From Hymenobacter sp. UV11 (lineage in GTDB: Bacteria; Bacteroidota; Bacteroidia; Cytophagales; Hymenobacteraceae): a stretch of 64,000 nt of DNA. The notes under the pieces were generated by a model. The model saw only the letters and a program-made list of their open reading frames with translations. It was not told the origin of the DNA and made no database searches. The stretch is taken from NCBI RefSeq assembly GCF_004684095.1, contig NZ_SRII01000013.1:1-64000 (forward strand), written 5' to 3'. Shown one piece after another: positions 17,533 to 26,948 of this stretch. Position 1 is the first letter of the stretch. Every line of letters begins with the position of its first letter. The position numbers were made by a program, and so were the translations under genes.

Positions 17533-18800
17533 AACTGCCCCTGCTCTACGACGTGGCCCTGTCGCTGCTGCTGGCCCGCGGGCGGCAGTCGCTGGTGGCG
17601 GCCATCGGGGTCACGTTCAGCATCACCATGTTTATTGCGCTGCTCAGCTTCATGGCCGGCCTCAACCAGCTGCTCGACGGGCTGGTGGTCAACCGCACGC
17701 CCCACATCCGCCTCTACAACGAGGTGCAGCCGGCCCCGCAGCAGCCCATCGACCGGTACAGCGGCCTTGACGCTGTGCATGCGCGGCAGCACAATTTCAT
17801 CCGCTCCATTAAGCCCAGCGACGAGCTGCCGCGCATTCGCAACGTCGGGGCCATCATCGCGGCCCTGCGCCGCGACCCGCGCGTGCGCGGCGTGGCCCCC
17901 AAAACCCAGGCCCAGGTGTTCTACAACGTGGGCACCATCAACCTCACCGGCACCATCAGCGGCATCGAGGTGGAGCAGGAAGACCGGCTCTTCGCCTTCG
18001 GCGACTACGTGACGACCGGCGACCCACTCAGCCTCAAAACGGTAGCCAACAGCATTATCCTCGGCAAAGCCGCCGCCGACATTATGCTGGTGGGCGTGGG
18101 CGACATTGTGCAAATCACGACCGTGAAGGGCAGCCACGTCCAGCTCAAGGTGGTTGGCCTGTTCGAATCGGGCCTGCTGGAGATAGATAAAGTACAGAGT
18201 TACACCTCCCTGTCCACGGCCCAAAAGCTGCTCGGCGAAGCCAACAACTACGTCACCGACGTGCAGGTGAAGCTCCACGATTTCAGCCTGGCCCCGCCGC
18301 TGGCCAAGGAATACGCGCAGCGCTACGAGGTGCAGGCTCTGGACATCCAAACCGCCAACTCGCAGTTCGAAACCGGCACCTTCATCCGCACCCTCATTTC
18401 GTACACCGTGGGCATTACGCTGCTGATTGTGGCGGGCTTCGGGATTTATAACATCCTGAACATGATGATTTACGAGAAGATGGACACCATTGCCATCCTC
18501 AAAGCCATCGGGTTTTCGGGGGCCGATGTGCAGCGGCTGTTCGTGGTGGTGGCGCTGGCCATCGGGCTGTCGGGCGGCGCGGCGGGGCTGCTGTGCGGGC
18601 TGGGGCTGTCGGTCCTGATTTCCTACGTGCCGTTTCACCCGGCCTCGCTGCCCACGGTGCACTTCTACCCGGTCAGCTTCAACCCGGTTTTCTACGGCAT
18701 CGGGGCGGTGTTCTCGTTCATTACTACCTACCTGGCGGGGTATTTTCCGGCCCGCAAGGCCAGCCAGGTCGACCCGGTCGACATAATCCGAGGCAAGTAA
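17529..18800 (+). CDS. ABC transporter permease, FtsX/MacB-like
   Basis: The 423-residue inner-membrane permease has one N-terminal transmembrane helix (about 20-45), a large periplasmic domain (50-285) and three C-terminal helices (about 295-325, 345-375, 390-415). This is the LolC/MacB/FtsX plan. The cytoplasmic coupling segment YEKMDTIAILKAIGFSGADV and the C-terminal PARKASQVDPVDIIRGK are typical. Its start overlaps the fusion-protein gene by 4 bp, and the ATPase starts 1 bp after its stop, so the three form one operon. The substrate is unknown; macrolide, lipoprotein or glycolipid export are known in the family. Confidence 0.92.
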   Translation: MKLPLLYDVALSLLLARGRQSLVAAIGVTFSITMFIALLSFMAGLNQLLDGLVVNRTPHIRLYNEVQPAPQQPIDRYSGLDAVHARQHNFIRSIKPSDELPRIRNVGAIIAALRRDPRVRGVAPKTQAQVFYNVGTINLTGTISGIEVEQEDRLFAFGDYVTTGDPLSLKTVANSIILGKAAADIMLVGVGDIVQITTVKGSHVQLKVVGLFESGLLEIDKVQSYTSLSTAQKLLGEANNYVTDVQVKLHDFSLAPPLAKEYAQRYEVQALDIQTANSQFETGTFIRTLISYTVGITLLIVAGFGIYNILNMMIYEKMDTIAILKAIGFSGADVQRLFVVVALAIGLSGGAAGLLCGLGLSVLISYVPFHPASLPTVHFYPVSFNPVFYGIGAVFSFITTYLAGYFPARKASQVDPVDIIRGK

Positions 18801-18801
18801 T

Positions 18802-19479
18802 ATGAACACGCCCGCAATTGAAGCCCGCCAGCTTATCAAGTATTTCGCCGACCCCGTGCGGGTGCAGGTGCTGCACAGCGTGTCGTTTGCCCTGGGCCGG
18901 GGCGAGTTTGCGGCCGTGGTGGGCAAGTCGGGCTGCGGCAAGTCCACGCTGCTCTACATCCTCTCCACCATGGACACGGCCTACGAGGGCGAGCTGCTGA
19001 TTGACGGCGAGCCCATGCGGGGCAAAAAAGAGGCCGCGCTGGCCCGCGTGCGCAACGAGCAAATTGGCTTCGTATTCCAGTTTCACTACCTGCTGAACGA
19101 GTTTTCGGTGCTGCGCAACGTGATGCTGCCCGCCGAAAAGCTGGGCAAATTACCGGGCCAGGAAATCGAGCACCGCGCCTACGAAAAGCTAAAAATCCTG
19201 GGCATCGAAAGCGAGGCGCTCAAGAAGCCCAACCAGTTGTCGGGCGGCCAGAAGCAGCGCGTCGCCATTGCCCGGGCCCTAATAAACGACCCGCTCATCA
19301 TCCTCGGCGACGAGCCCACCGGCAACCTCGACCAGAAAAACGGTGAAATCGTGTTCGACATCTTCAAAGAGCTGGCCGAAACCTACCACCAGGCCCTGCT
19401 CATCGTGACGCACGACAACGACTTTGCCGCCAAAACCCACCGAATTATTGAGATGGAGGATGGACGCATTATCCAGTAG
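18802..19479 (+). CDS. ABC transporter ATPase, MacB/LolD-like
   Basis: The 225-residue cytoplasmic ATPase has Walker A GKSGCGKST, signature LSGGQKQRVAIARAL, Walker B LIILGDEPTGNLD and switch His in IVTHDND. Length and the TGNLD Walker B tail place it in the LolD/MacB/FtsE group that partners FtsX-type permeases. It lies 1 bp after the permease gene. With the adaptor frameshifted, this exporter may not be assembled in this strain. Confidence 0.93.
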   Translation: MNTPAIEARQLIKYFADPVRVQVLHSVSFALGRGEFAAVVGKSGCGKSTLLYILSTMDTAYEGELLIDGEPMRGKKEAALARVRNEQIGFVFQFHYLLNEFSVLRNVMLPAEKLGKLPGQEIEHRAYEKLKILGIESEALKKPNQLSGGQKQRVAIARALINDPLIILGDEPTGNLDQKNGEIVFDIFKELAETYHQALLIVTHDNDFAAKTHRIIEMEDGRIIQ

Positions 19480-19577
19480 CGGCCAGTGGCGGAAGGAATT
19501 AACCTGAATTACTTAACTATCATTAATTCAACTAGTTAGCGATAAATGAAACCTGCCAGATTTTAACCCCCAATCCT

Positions 19578-20591
19578 ATGAGCATAAGCACCTTAACCGC
19601 CACCGCCCAGGCGCTGACGACTCCCGGCAAAGGCCTGCTGGCCATGGACGAAAGCACCGGCACCTGCAACGCCCGCTTCGCCGCCCTGGGCATTCCCGAA
19701 ACCACGGAAGCCCGCCGCGCCTACCGCGAGCTGCTGGTCACTACGCCGGGCCTGGGCGAGGGCATCAGCGGGGCCATTCTGTTCGATGAAACCATCCGGC
19801 AGCACACCGTGGCGGGCGTTTCGTTTGTAGAAACCTTGCAGCAGGCGGGCATCATCCCCGGCATTAAGGTGGACCTGGGCGCGCACGAGCTGGCCGGCTT
19901 TCCCGGCGAGCAAGTGACCGAAGGGCTCGACGGCCTGCGCCCGCGCCTGACCGAATACGCGGCGCTGGGGGCCCGCTTTGCCAAGTGGCGGGCGGTGCTC
20001 ACCATCGGCCACGACCGGCCCAGCCGGGCCGGTATCGCGGCCAATGCCCACGCCCTGGCCCGCTACGCCGCTCTGTGCCAGGCGGCTGGCCTGGTGCCCA
20101 TCGTGGAGCCCGAAGTGCTGCTGACCGGCCCCCACTCCCTGGCCCGATGCGCCACCGTGACCGAAGAAGTGCTGCACGAGGTATTCGCTCAGCTGCGTAC
20201 CCAGGGCGTGGCCCTGGAAGGTATGCTGCTGAAGCCCAGCATGGTGCTGGCCGGCGCCGACTGCCCCAAGCAGCCCACCACCGCGCAGGTAGCCGATGCT
20301 ACCGTGGCTTGCCTGCTGCGCACGGTGCCAGCGGCCGTGCCCGGCGTGGCGTTTTTGTCGGGTGGACAGTCGCCCGAGGCTGCCACGCGCCACCTGGCGG
20401 CCATGCACGAGCGGTTTGCCGGCCGCCTACCGTGGGCACTGACTTTTTCGTTTGGCCGGGCGCTGCAACAGCCGGCCCTGGAAATATGGGCCGGGCAGGC
20501 GGCCAACGTGGCCGCCGCCCAGCAGGCGCTGCTAGAGCGGGTGCGCGGCAACAGGGCGGCAATTACGGTGGGTAGCGCAGTGACTGCGTAA
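19578..20591 (+). CDS. Fructose-bisphosphate aldolase class I
   Basis: This cytoplasmic glycolytic/gluconeogenic enzyme cleaves fructose-1,6-bisphosphate to two triose phosphates by a Schiff base. The 337-residue protein is of the animal/plant-like class I type. It has LLAMDESTGTCNARF near the N-terminus, KWRAVLTI, EPEVL and the Schiff-base Lys219 in GMLLKPSMV, then FLSGGQSPEAAT and TFSFGRALQQPAL. Class I needs no metal. It is a single gene after an AT-rich leader (19495-19570) without a properly spaced regulon box, so its promoter is probably constitutive or different. Confidence 0.95.
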   Translation: MSISTLTATAQALTTPGKGLLAMDESTGTCNARFAALGIPETTEARRAYRELLVTTPGLGEGISGAILFDETIRQHTVAGVSFVETLQQAGIIPGIKVDLGAHELAGFPGEQVTEGLDGLRPRLTEYAALGARFAKWRAVLTIGHDRPSRAGIAANAHALARYAALCQAAGLVPIVEPEVLLTGPHSLARCATVTEEVLHEVFAQLRTQGVALEGMLLKPSMVLAGADCPKQPTTAQVADATVACLLRTVPAAVPGVAFLSGGQSPEAATRHLAAMHERFAGRLPWALTFSFGRALQQPALEIWAGQAANVAAAQQALLERVRGNRAAITVGSAVTA

Positions 20592-20675
20592 TTGGCCCTG
20601 GTAGCTGACGCAATGCGCGTTCAACATCTTGACGATTTGGCGCTTGCATTTGCCTAGCTTACTCAAGTTGCGAGG

Positions 20676-20714
20676 CAACGACAACCGGTCGGCCGGCTCG
20701 CGCCAGCGGACCGG
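20676..20714. repeat. REP-like hairpin, copy 2 (single arm, family A)
   Basis: One 39-bp arm is present, and the flanks CAAGTTGCGAGGC on one side and CTGAAACTTTC on the other match copy 1. The left arm and spacer are missing, so this is an internally deleted copy. It abuts the 3' end of the broken gene at 20755-21033. Confidence 0.8.
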
Positions 20715-20754
20715 CTAGCTGGCCCCTCCAACTGAAACTTTCCCCCGCAGCCAG

Positions 20755-21033
20755 CTACGCTGCAACTTGAGTTAGCTTGGCTTGCAAGCGGCCCACCAGC
20801 TCGTGGCCTTTGCCTTCCACGTAGGTCAGGTCCTCGTCGGTGAGCTGGGTATACACTTGCTGGAGCTTGCCTTTGGGCTGGTTCTATTCGCCGCGTAGGT
20901 ACAGGCGGTGGTCTACGCGCAGGTTGCGGAATTTGCGGCGGCGCTCACTACCTTTTTGCGAGTAGAGCAGGACCCCGGCGAGGGCGGTGAGCAGGACTTT
21001 ACCGGTTTTGTTTTTAGGAGTTTCGCACGTCAT
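20755..21033 (-). pseudogene. YtxH/CsbD-like stress protein with in-frame nonsense codon
   Basis: Read from ATG 21033, the first 50 residues (TGKVLLTALAGVLLYSQKGSE) resemble YtxH-type small stress proteins. After a TAG (plus-strand bases 20884-20886) the same frame continues NQPKGKLQQVYTQLTDEDL, then TYVEGKGHELVGRLQAKL, the CsbD-domain pattern in which the stop position is normally Trp. A single TGG-to-TAG change explains the break. The 3' end runs into repeat copy 2. It could still make a 50-residue product. Confidence 0.7.
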
Positions 21034-21134
21034 GGGGAGCAGTCTAAAGAGGGGGTAGGAGGCCGCCGCCGGCCAACGGGCGTGCTGGCCGGCGGCAGTT
21101 TAGCAACGGTTCCGCCGCCGGCGGCCCGGCCAAC

Positions 21135-21200
21135 CTGACTATCGTCAGGTCAGCGCCTGATGTTCGTCATGGGCCGGCCAGGGTGCCGGCCGGAACCTTG
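21135..21200 (+). promoter_or_regulatory. Regulon promoter for the P-type ATPase gene
   Basis: The distal box ACCTGA-N6-TCAGGT is centred at 21141.5. The proximal box CTGA-N6-TCAT is centred at 21163.5 (22 bp apart). The -7 element gAacCTTG is at 21193-21200, 29.5 bp from the proximal centre. Confidence 0.8.
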
Positions 21201-21281
21201 CAGGCAGGCAGCTGCTGCCCCACTGCCTGAAGTCACCGCCACATCTCGCTACCCCTTCCCGGCAACCCGCAACCACTTTTG

Positions 21282-23858
21282 ATGGAGTATTACCTAACCC
21301 CCGTGGCCGAGGTGGCCGCCGCGCTGCACACCGCGCCCACGGGCCTCGATGCGCCCACGGCCGCCCGGCTCCTGGCCGAGCACGGCCCCAACCAGCTGGC
21401 CGACACCAAGCAAAAAACCTGGTGGCGCCTGCTACTGCACCAGTTCACGGACGTGATGATTCTGGTGCTGCTGGCGGCCGCCGTCATCTCGGCATTAGTA
21501 GGCGAAACGCAGTCGGCCTACGTCATTCTGGCCATTATTATCCTGAACGCGGTCATCGGTTTCGTGCAGGAATACCGGGCCGACAAGGCGATGGCCGCCC
21601 TGCAGCAGCTGGCCCCGCCGCAGGCCCAGGTGCTGCGCGCTGGCCAGCCCCAGGCCGTGCCGGCCGCCGCCCTCGTGCCCGGCGATGTGCTGCTGCTCGA
21701 AGCCGGCAACATCATCCCGGCCGATGTGCGCTTTTTCGAAACGCACGCCCTGAAAGTGGATGAGTCGTCGCTGACCGGCGAATCGGCCAACGTGCAGAAA
21801 AACCCCGACCCGCTGCCCCCCGGCGACTACCCCCTCGGCGACCGCCTGAACCTGGGCTACAAGGGCACCAGCGTCACCAGTGGCCGGGCCACGGCCTACG
21901 TGGTGGCCACCGGCATGGGCACCGAGCTGGGCAAAATCGCCGCCCTGCTGCAAACCGCCGAAACTCCGACGCCGCTGCAGCAGCGGCTGGGCACGTTTGG
22001 CAAGTGGCTGGCGGCGGGCGCGGGCGGCATCTGCCTGGTCTTTTTTGCGGCCGGCTGGTGGCGGGGCGAGCCACTAGGCAACCTGCTGCTGGTGTCCATC
22101 TCGCTGGCCGTGGCCGCCATTCCGGAGGCCCTGCCGGCGGTGGTCACCATCGCCCTGGCGCTGGGGGCCAAGCGCCTGGCCAAAGACCACGCCCTCATCC
22201 GCAAGCTGCCGGCCGTGGAAACGCTGGGCTCAGTCACCTACATCTGCACCGATAAAACGGGTACTCTGACCCTCAACGAGATGACGACCCAGGAGGTGTA
22301 CGCCGACCCGGCGTTTAGCCTGCCGGCGCTGGAGAACACCGACGCCCTGCTCACCGCCATGGCCCTGAACACCGACGCCAGCCAGGGCCCCGACAACCAG
22401 TGGCTGGGCGACTCGACCGAAGTGGCGCTGGCCCGCTACGCCGCCGACCACGCCTACCCCCGCCCCGCGCTCGAAGCGCGGTTTCCGCGCCTCGCCGAGC
22501 TGCCCTTCGACGCCGAGCGCAAGTGCATGAGCACCCTGCACCAAACCAGCCAGGGCGTGCTGCTGCTCACCAAAGGCGCGCCGGGCGTGCTGTTTGCCCA
22601 GCTCGCCGCCGACCAAAAAGCCCAGCTGCCCGACCTCGAAAAGCGCGCCGACGCCCAGGCATCTCAGGGCTACCGCGTGCTGGCCTACGCCGCCAAAATG
22701 CTGCCCGCCATGCCCGGCAAGCTCGACCCGGCTACCCTCGAAACCGACCTGGCCTTCATCGGCTTCGCCAGCCTCATCGACCCCGCCCGCGAGGAGGCGC
22801 GCCAAGCCGTGGCCGACTGCCAGGCCGCCGGCATCATCCCGGTCATGATTACCGGCGACCACAAGCTCACCGCCCAGGCCATTGCCCGCAAGCTGGGCAT
22901 CCTGGGCGGCCCCGACGAGCTGGTGCTCACCGGCCCCGAGCTCACGGCCCTCGCCGAGCCCGCCTTTGCCGCCATCGTGGAGCAGGTGCGGGTGTACGCC
23001 CGCGTCGACCCGGCCCAGAAGCTGCGCATTATCAGCGCCTTGCAGGCCAAGGGCCAGTTTGTGGCCATGACCGGCGACGGCGTGAACGACGCCCCGGCCC
23101 TCAAGCATGCCGACATTGGCGTGGCCATGGGCATCGGCGGCACGGAGGTAGCCAAGGAGGCCGCCCACATGATTTTGCTCGATGATGACTTCGCCACTAT
23201 CGTGCTGGCCGTGAGGCACGGGCGGCGGATTTACGATAACATTCTCAAGTTTATCCGCTACATTTTATCGGGTAATGTGGGCGAAATCTGGGCCATTTTT
23301 CTGGCGCCGTTCTTCGGACTGCCCATCCCGCTGCTGGCCATTCAAATCCTCTGGATTAACCTGCTCACCGACGGCCTGCCCGGCCTGGCGCTGGCCTACG
23401 AGCCGGCCGAGGCCAACACCATGCAGCGCCCGCCCCGCCCCCCCAACCAGTCCATTTTCGCGGACGGCCTGGGCTGGTTTATCGGCTGGGTAGGGCTGCT
23501 GGTTGGGGCGCTCACGCTGGGCACCCAGGCCTGGGCCATCCGCGATGGCGACGCGCACTGGCAAACCATGACGTTCACGGTGCTCTGTTTCACGCAGTTA
23601 GGCAGTGCCCTGGCCATCCGCTCCTCGCGCGAGTCGCTGTTTACGCTCGGTCTTTTTTCCAACAAGCCCATGCTGGGCGCCGTGGCGCTGTCGGTAGCGC
23701 TCCAGCTACTGATTATCTACCTGCCGTTCCTCAATAAGATATTTACTACCAGCCCCTTATCCTGGTCCGAGCTGGGGCTGACGGTAGCCATTTCGAGCAT
23801 CGCATTCTGGGCCATCGAGCTGCAAAAGCTCATCAGCCGGCGGCGGGCCGGGTCTTAA
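21282..23858 (+). CDS. Cation-transporting P2-type ATPase (PMCA/SERCA-like, probable Ca2+)
   Basis: The 858-residue inner-membrane pump has the N-terminal cation-ATPase domain (about 1-75), actuator TGES (about 168), the M4 motif PEALP, the phosphorylated Asp324 in DKTGTLT, KGAPG in the nucleotide domain, the hinge TGDGVNDAPAL, and the C-terminal transmembrane bundle with NLLTDGLPGLAL. PEALP and the full C-terminal domain fit bacterial type II Ca2+ pumps, but Na+ or K+ relatives look similar. ATG 21282 is chosen; the frame is open 3 bp earlier at a TTG. It is driven by the regulon promoter at 21135-21200. Confidence 0.9.
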   Translation: MEYYLTPVAEVAAALHTAPTGLDAPTAARLLAEHGPNQLADTKQKTWWRLLLHQFTDVMILVLLAAAVISALVGETQSAYVILAIIILNAVIGFVQEYRADKAMAALQQLAPPQAQVLRAGQPQAVPAAALVPGDVLLLEAGNIIPADVRFFETHALKVDESSLTGESANVQKNPDPLPPGDYPLGDRLNLGYKGTSVTSGRATAYVVATGMGTELGKIAALLQTAETPTPLQQRLGTFGKWLAAGAGGICLVFFAAGWWRGEPLGNLLLVSISLAVAAIPEALPAVVTIALALGAKRLAKDHALIRKLPAVETLGSVTYICTDKTGTLTLNEMTTQEVYADPAFSLPALENTDALLTAMALNTDASQGPDNQWLGDSTEVALARYAADHAYPRPALEARFPRLAELPFDAERKCMSTLHQTSQGVLLLTKGAPGVLFAQLAADQKAQLPDLEKRADAQASQGYRVLAYAAKMLPAMPGKLDPATLETDLAFIGFASLIDPAREEARQAVADCQAAGIIPVMITGDHKLTAQAIARKLGILGGPDELVLTGPELTALAEPAFAAIVEQVRVYARVDPAQKLRIISALQAKGQFVAMTGDGVNDAPALKHADIGVAMGIGGTEVAKEAAHMILLDDDFATIVLAVRHGRRIYDNILKFIRYILSGNVGEIWAIFLAPFFGLPIPLLAIQILWINLLTDGLPGLALAYEPAEANTMQRPPRPPNQSIFADGLGWFIGWVGLLVGALTLGTQAWAIRDGDAHWQTMTFTVLCFTQLGSALAIRSSRESLFTLGLFSNKPMLGAVALSVALQLLIIYLPFLNKIFTTSPLSWSELGLTVAISSIAFWAIELQKLISRRRAGS

Positions 23859-23944
23859 AGCCTATCCAAACAAGCTTTTGAAATGGAGAAAGTGTGCCCC
23901 TAAAGGGCGGCGAAGGAAAAGCTTCAGCCGGCGGGGCCGCCTGG

Positions 23945-24038
23945 CCGGTCCGCCGGCGCAAGCCGGCCGACCGGTTATCGTTGACAAATGCGGCCCCAGC
24001 AACGACAACCGGTCGGCCGGCTCGCGCCGGCGGACCGG
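23945..24038. repeat. REP-like hairpin pair, copy 3 (family A)
   Basis: Arms 23945-23983 and 24000-24038 flank a 16-bp spacer that starts ACAAATGCG as in copy 1. The outer flank CATGCCTCGCAACTTGAGTTAG (24043-24064) is shared with copies 1 and 2. The element lies between two P-type ATPase genes. Confidence 0.85.
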
Positions 24039-24080
24039 GGAGCATGCCTCGCAACTTGAGTTAGTTACCACATCTATCCT

Positions 24081-26576
24081 ATGGTCCTCCCCACTACCAC
24101 CGCGCTCACGCCCGGCCTCTCTAGCGAAGCCGTGCTGGCCGCCCGCCTCGCTCACGGCCGCAACGTGCTGGCCGCCGCCACCCGCTCGGGGCTGCTGGCC
24201 ACCCTGCGCGAAGTAGTGACCGAGCCCATGTTTTTGCTGCTGCTGGCGGCCTGCGCGGTGTATATCGGGCTGGGCGAAGGAGCCGAGGCCATCACGCTGG
24301 GCGTGGCGCTGCTGGCGGTGGCCGGCATCTCGGTGTACCAGGAGACCCGCAGCAACCGGGCGCTGGGCGCCCTGCGCGAGCTTACCCAGCCCCGGGCTCA
24401 GGTGCGCCGCAACGGCCTGGCAGCCAGCGTGCCGGTTGAAGACCTGGTAGTGGGCGACGCGGTGCTGGTGGCCGAAGGCGCCCGCCTACCCGCCGACGGC
24501 ACCGTGACCGAGCTCAACGACTTCTCGGTGGACGAGGCCATTCTGACCGGCGAGGCCGTGCCGGTGGCCAAGGCCGTAGGCGACCCGGTTTTTGCAGGCA
24601 CCAGCACCGTGGCGGGCAGCGCCTGGCTCACGGTTACGGCCGTGGGCACCAGCACCAAGCTCGGCCGCATTGGGCAAAGCATGCAAGCAATTGACACGGA
24701 GAAAACGCCCTTGCAGCTGCAGGTGCGGCAGTTTGTGCTGCGCATGGCCTGGGTGGGGGCAGGCGCGTTTGTGCTGGTGTGGGGCGTGAATTTCGCCCAT
24801 TCCGGCAACTGGATTACGGCCCTGCTCTTTGGCCTCACGCTGGCTATGTCCATCTTGCCTGAGGAAATTCCGGTGGCATTCAGCAGTTTCATGGCCCTGG
24901 GCGCGGCGCGGCTGAGCCGGCTGGGCGTGCTCACCAAGCAGCCCCAGACCGTGGAGAGCCTGGGCTCGGCCACGGTCATTTGCGCCGACAAAACTGGTAC
25001 CCTCACCCAGGAAGGCATGCGCGTGGCGCAGCTCTACGACGGCGCTACGGCCAGCCTCGTGCCGCTGCCCGGCCCGCTTGCATCCACCGCCGCCCAGGTG
25101 CTGGCCTGCGCCCGCTACGCCAGCGAAACTGAGCCCTTCGACGCCATGGAACAGGCCATTGTGGCCGCCTTCGCCGCCGCCGCGCCGGCCGAGGCCGCCG
25201 CTCCCAGCCCCATGCTGCACGAGTACCCGCTGGCTGGCACCCCGCCCATGATGACCCACGTGCGCCAGGTAAACGGCCGGCCCCTGGTGGCCGGCAAGGG
25301 CGCCGTGGAGCATGTGCTGGCCGTATGCCGCCCGGCCCCGGCCATGGCCGAAGAAATCCGGCGGGTCGCCAGGGAGCTGTCGGGCCAGGGCTACCGGGTG
25401 CTGGGTGTGGCGCGGGCGGCCCAGGCCGGTCCCGATTTTCCGGCCGCGCAGGATGATTTTGCCTGGGAGTTTCTAGGGTTGATTGCCCTCGAAAACCCAC
25501 CCAAAGCCAACGCAGCGGCCGTTATCAAGAAGTTTCTGGCGGCCGGCATTCAGGTGAAGATGATAACCGGCGACTTTCCCGAAACCGCCCAGGCCATTGC
25601 CCGCCAGGTGGGACTGCCGGGGGCCGACACCCTGCTCACCGGGGAGCAGGTAATGGCGCTGAGCCCGGCCGACCTGCGCCCGCAGGCCGCCACCACGGCG
25701 GTATTTGCCCGCATGTTTCCGGAGGCCAAGCTCAAAGTGGTAGAAGCCCTGAAAGCCAACGGCGAAGTAGTGGCCATGACCGGCGACGGCGTGAACGACG
25801 GCCCCGCCCTCAAAGCCGCCCACATCGGCGTGGCCATGGGCCGGCGCGGCACCGAAGTGGCCCGCCAGGCGGCTTCCCTGGTGCTGGTCGACGACGACCT
25901 GGCAGGCATGGTCACGGCCATTGCCCAGGGACGACGCATTTACCAGAACTTCAAAAAAGCGGTGTTTTACGTCGTTTCCATTCACATTCCCATCGTGCTC
26001 ACCGTCACGGTGCCGCTGCTGGCCGCCTGGCAGTTTGCCAACCTGTTTTCGCCAATCCACATCATCTTTCTGGAGCTGGTGATGGGGCCCACCTGCTCCA
26101 TTGCCTTCGAAAACGAGCCCGCCGAAGCCGGCCAGATGCGCCAGCCGCCGCGCCCGCTCACCAGCACCTTCCTGGCCGGGGCCGAGCTGGGCCGCAGCGT
26201 GGCGCAGGGCCTGGGCATTGCGGCGGCCGTGCTGGCCGTGTACTACGTAGCCATGCGGCAGGGCGCAGCCCTGCCGGTGGTGCGCACGCTCACCTTTGCC
26301 ACGCTGGTACTCAGCAACCTGGGCCTCACGCTGGTCAGCCGCTCGTTCACCCAATCCGTTTTACAGACGCTGCGCGTGCCCAACCGCATTCTCTGGCTGA
26401 TGCTGGGCCTCACGCTGGCCCTGCTGCTGGTCACGCTATTTGTGCCGGCGGCGCAGCGGTTGTTCGGCTTCGCGCCGGTATCGGCGGGTGCGCTGGGCGG
26501 GTGCGCGCTGGCCGCGCTGGTGGGGGTAGGCTGGATGGAGGTATACAAGGCTATGCTGCGCAGCCGCACCAGATAG
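24081..26576 (+). CDS. P-type cation ATPase with PEEIP motif, unknown ion
   Basis: The 831-residue pump has actuator TGEA (about 153), M4 motif LPEEIPVA, the phosphorylated Asp303 in DKTGTLT and hinge TGDGVNDGPAL. The C-terminal half has six transmembrane helices with EPAEAG. PEEIP/PEEFP with DGPAL characterises a bacterial subgroup related to Ca2+ and H+ pumps whose ion has not, to my knowledge, been settled. TGEA replaces the usual TGES in the actuator. It follows the other pump by 222 bp, separated by repeat copy 3; no regulon box was found, so it may be read through from 21200. Confidence 0.85.
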   Translation: MVLPTTTALTPGLSSEAVLAARLAHGRNVLAAATRSGLLATLREVVTEPMFLLLLAACAVYIGLGEGAEAITLGVALLAVAGISVYQETRSNRALGALRELTQPRAQVRRNGLAASVPVEDLVVGDAVLVAEGARLPADGTVTELNDFSVDEAILTGEAVPVAKAVGDPVFAGTSTVAGSAWLTVTAVGTSTKLGRIGQSMQAIDTEKTPLQLQVRQFVLRMAWVGAGAFVLVWGVNFAHSGNWITALLFGLTLAMSILPEEIPVAFSSFMALGAARLSRLGVLTKQPQTVESLGSATVICADKTGTLTQEGMRVAQLYDGATASLVPLPGPLASTAAQVLACARYASETEPFDAMEQAIVAAFAAAAPAEAAAPSPMLHEYPLAGTPPMMTHVRQVNGRPLVAGKGAVEHVLAVCRPAPAMAEEIRRVARELSGQGYRVLGVARAAQAGPDFPAAQDDFAWEFLGLIALENPPKANAAAVIKKFLAAGIQVKMITGDFPETAQAIARQVGLPGADTLLTGEQVMALSPADLRPQAATTAVFARMFPEAKLKVVEALKANGEVVAMTGDGVNDGPALKAAHIGVAMGRRGTEVARQAASLVLVDDDLAGMVTAIAQGRRIYQNFKKAVFYVVSIHIPIVLTVTVPLLAAWQFANLFSPIHIIFLELVMGPTCSIAFENEPAEAGQMRQPPRPLTSTFLAGAELGRSVAQGLGIAAAVLAVYYVAMRQGAALPVVRTLTFATLVLSNLGLTLVSRSFTQSVLQTLRVPNRILWLMLGLTLALLLVTLFVPAAQRLFGFAPVSAGALGGCALAALVGVGWMEVYKAMLRSRTR

Positions 26577-26739
26577 CAAATAATTGACTTATAGTACTTT
26601 AATATCGTGAGTCGTCATGTTCAGCCGTGTGATATATTCGGCCTGACTACTTGTGAGGCGCTACGTGCCGTTGGGCAGGCTGGTGGCTTTTCGCCCAAAT
26701 GCTTCCTCTGATAAGCCTTGGGCAGCCGCCCTGACCAAC

Positions 26740-26805
26740 CTGATAAAAATCAGCTTGCTGCTCGCCTTTCGTCATGCGCGCCAGAGGCGCAGCCTGATAC
26801 TTTTG
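26740..26805 (+). promoter_or_regulatory. Regulon promoter for the usp pair
   Basis: The distal box CTGA-N6-TCAG is at 26740-26753 (centre 26746.5). The proximal box centre is 26768.5 with a good right half TCAT (26772-26775). A perfect -7 element TACTTTTG is at 26798-26805, 29.5 bp from the proximal centre. Confidence 0.82.
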
Positions 26806-26948
26806 CTGCAGTGGCGGCCTGCTTTGCCGAGGTGCTTCTACTGCCTTTTGGCTGCCGCTTGGTGGCTGTCGGCATTGCGTTGGCCGAAGCGGGCAGCATC
26901 CCAAAATACTGCTCTGCTGGCCGGCCACCTTCCTTTTTCCTTACTGCC

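Noticed and set aside
17466..18947. Long minus-strand frame (about 493 codons) opposite the ABC permease
   Set aside because: It is antisense to a clear FtsX-type permease, rich in His, Arg, Gly and Gln with no domain; a GC-bias artefact.
19504..19523. CTGA...TCAT before the aldolase gene as a regulon box
   Set aside because: The halves are not 6 bp apart and no TAnnTTTG lies at the required distance.
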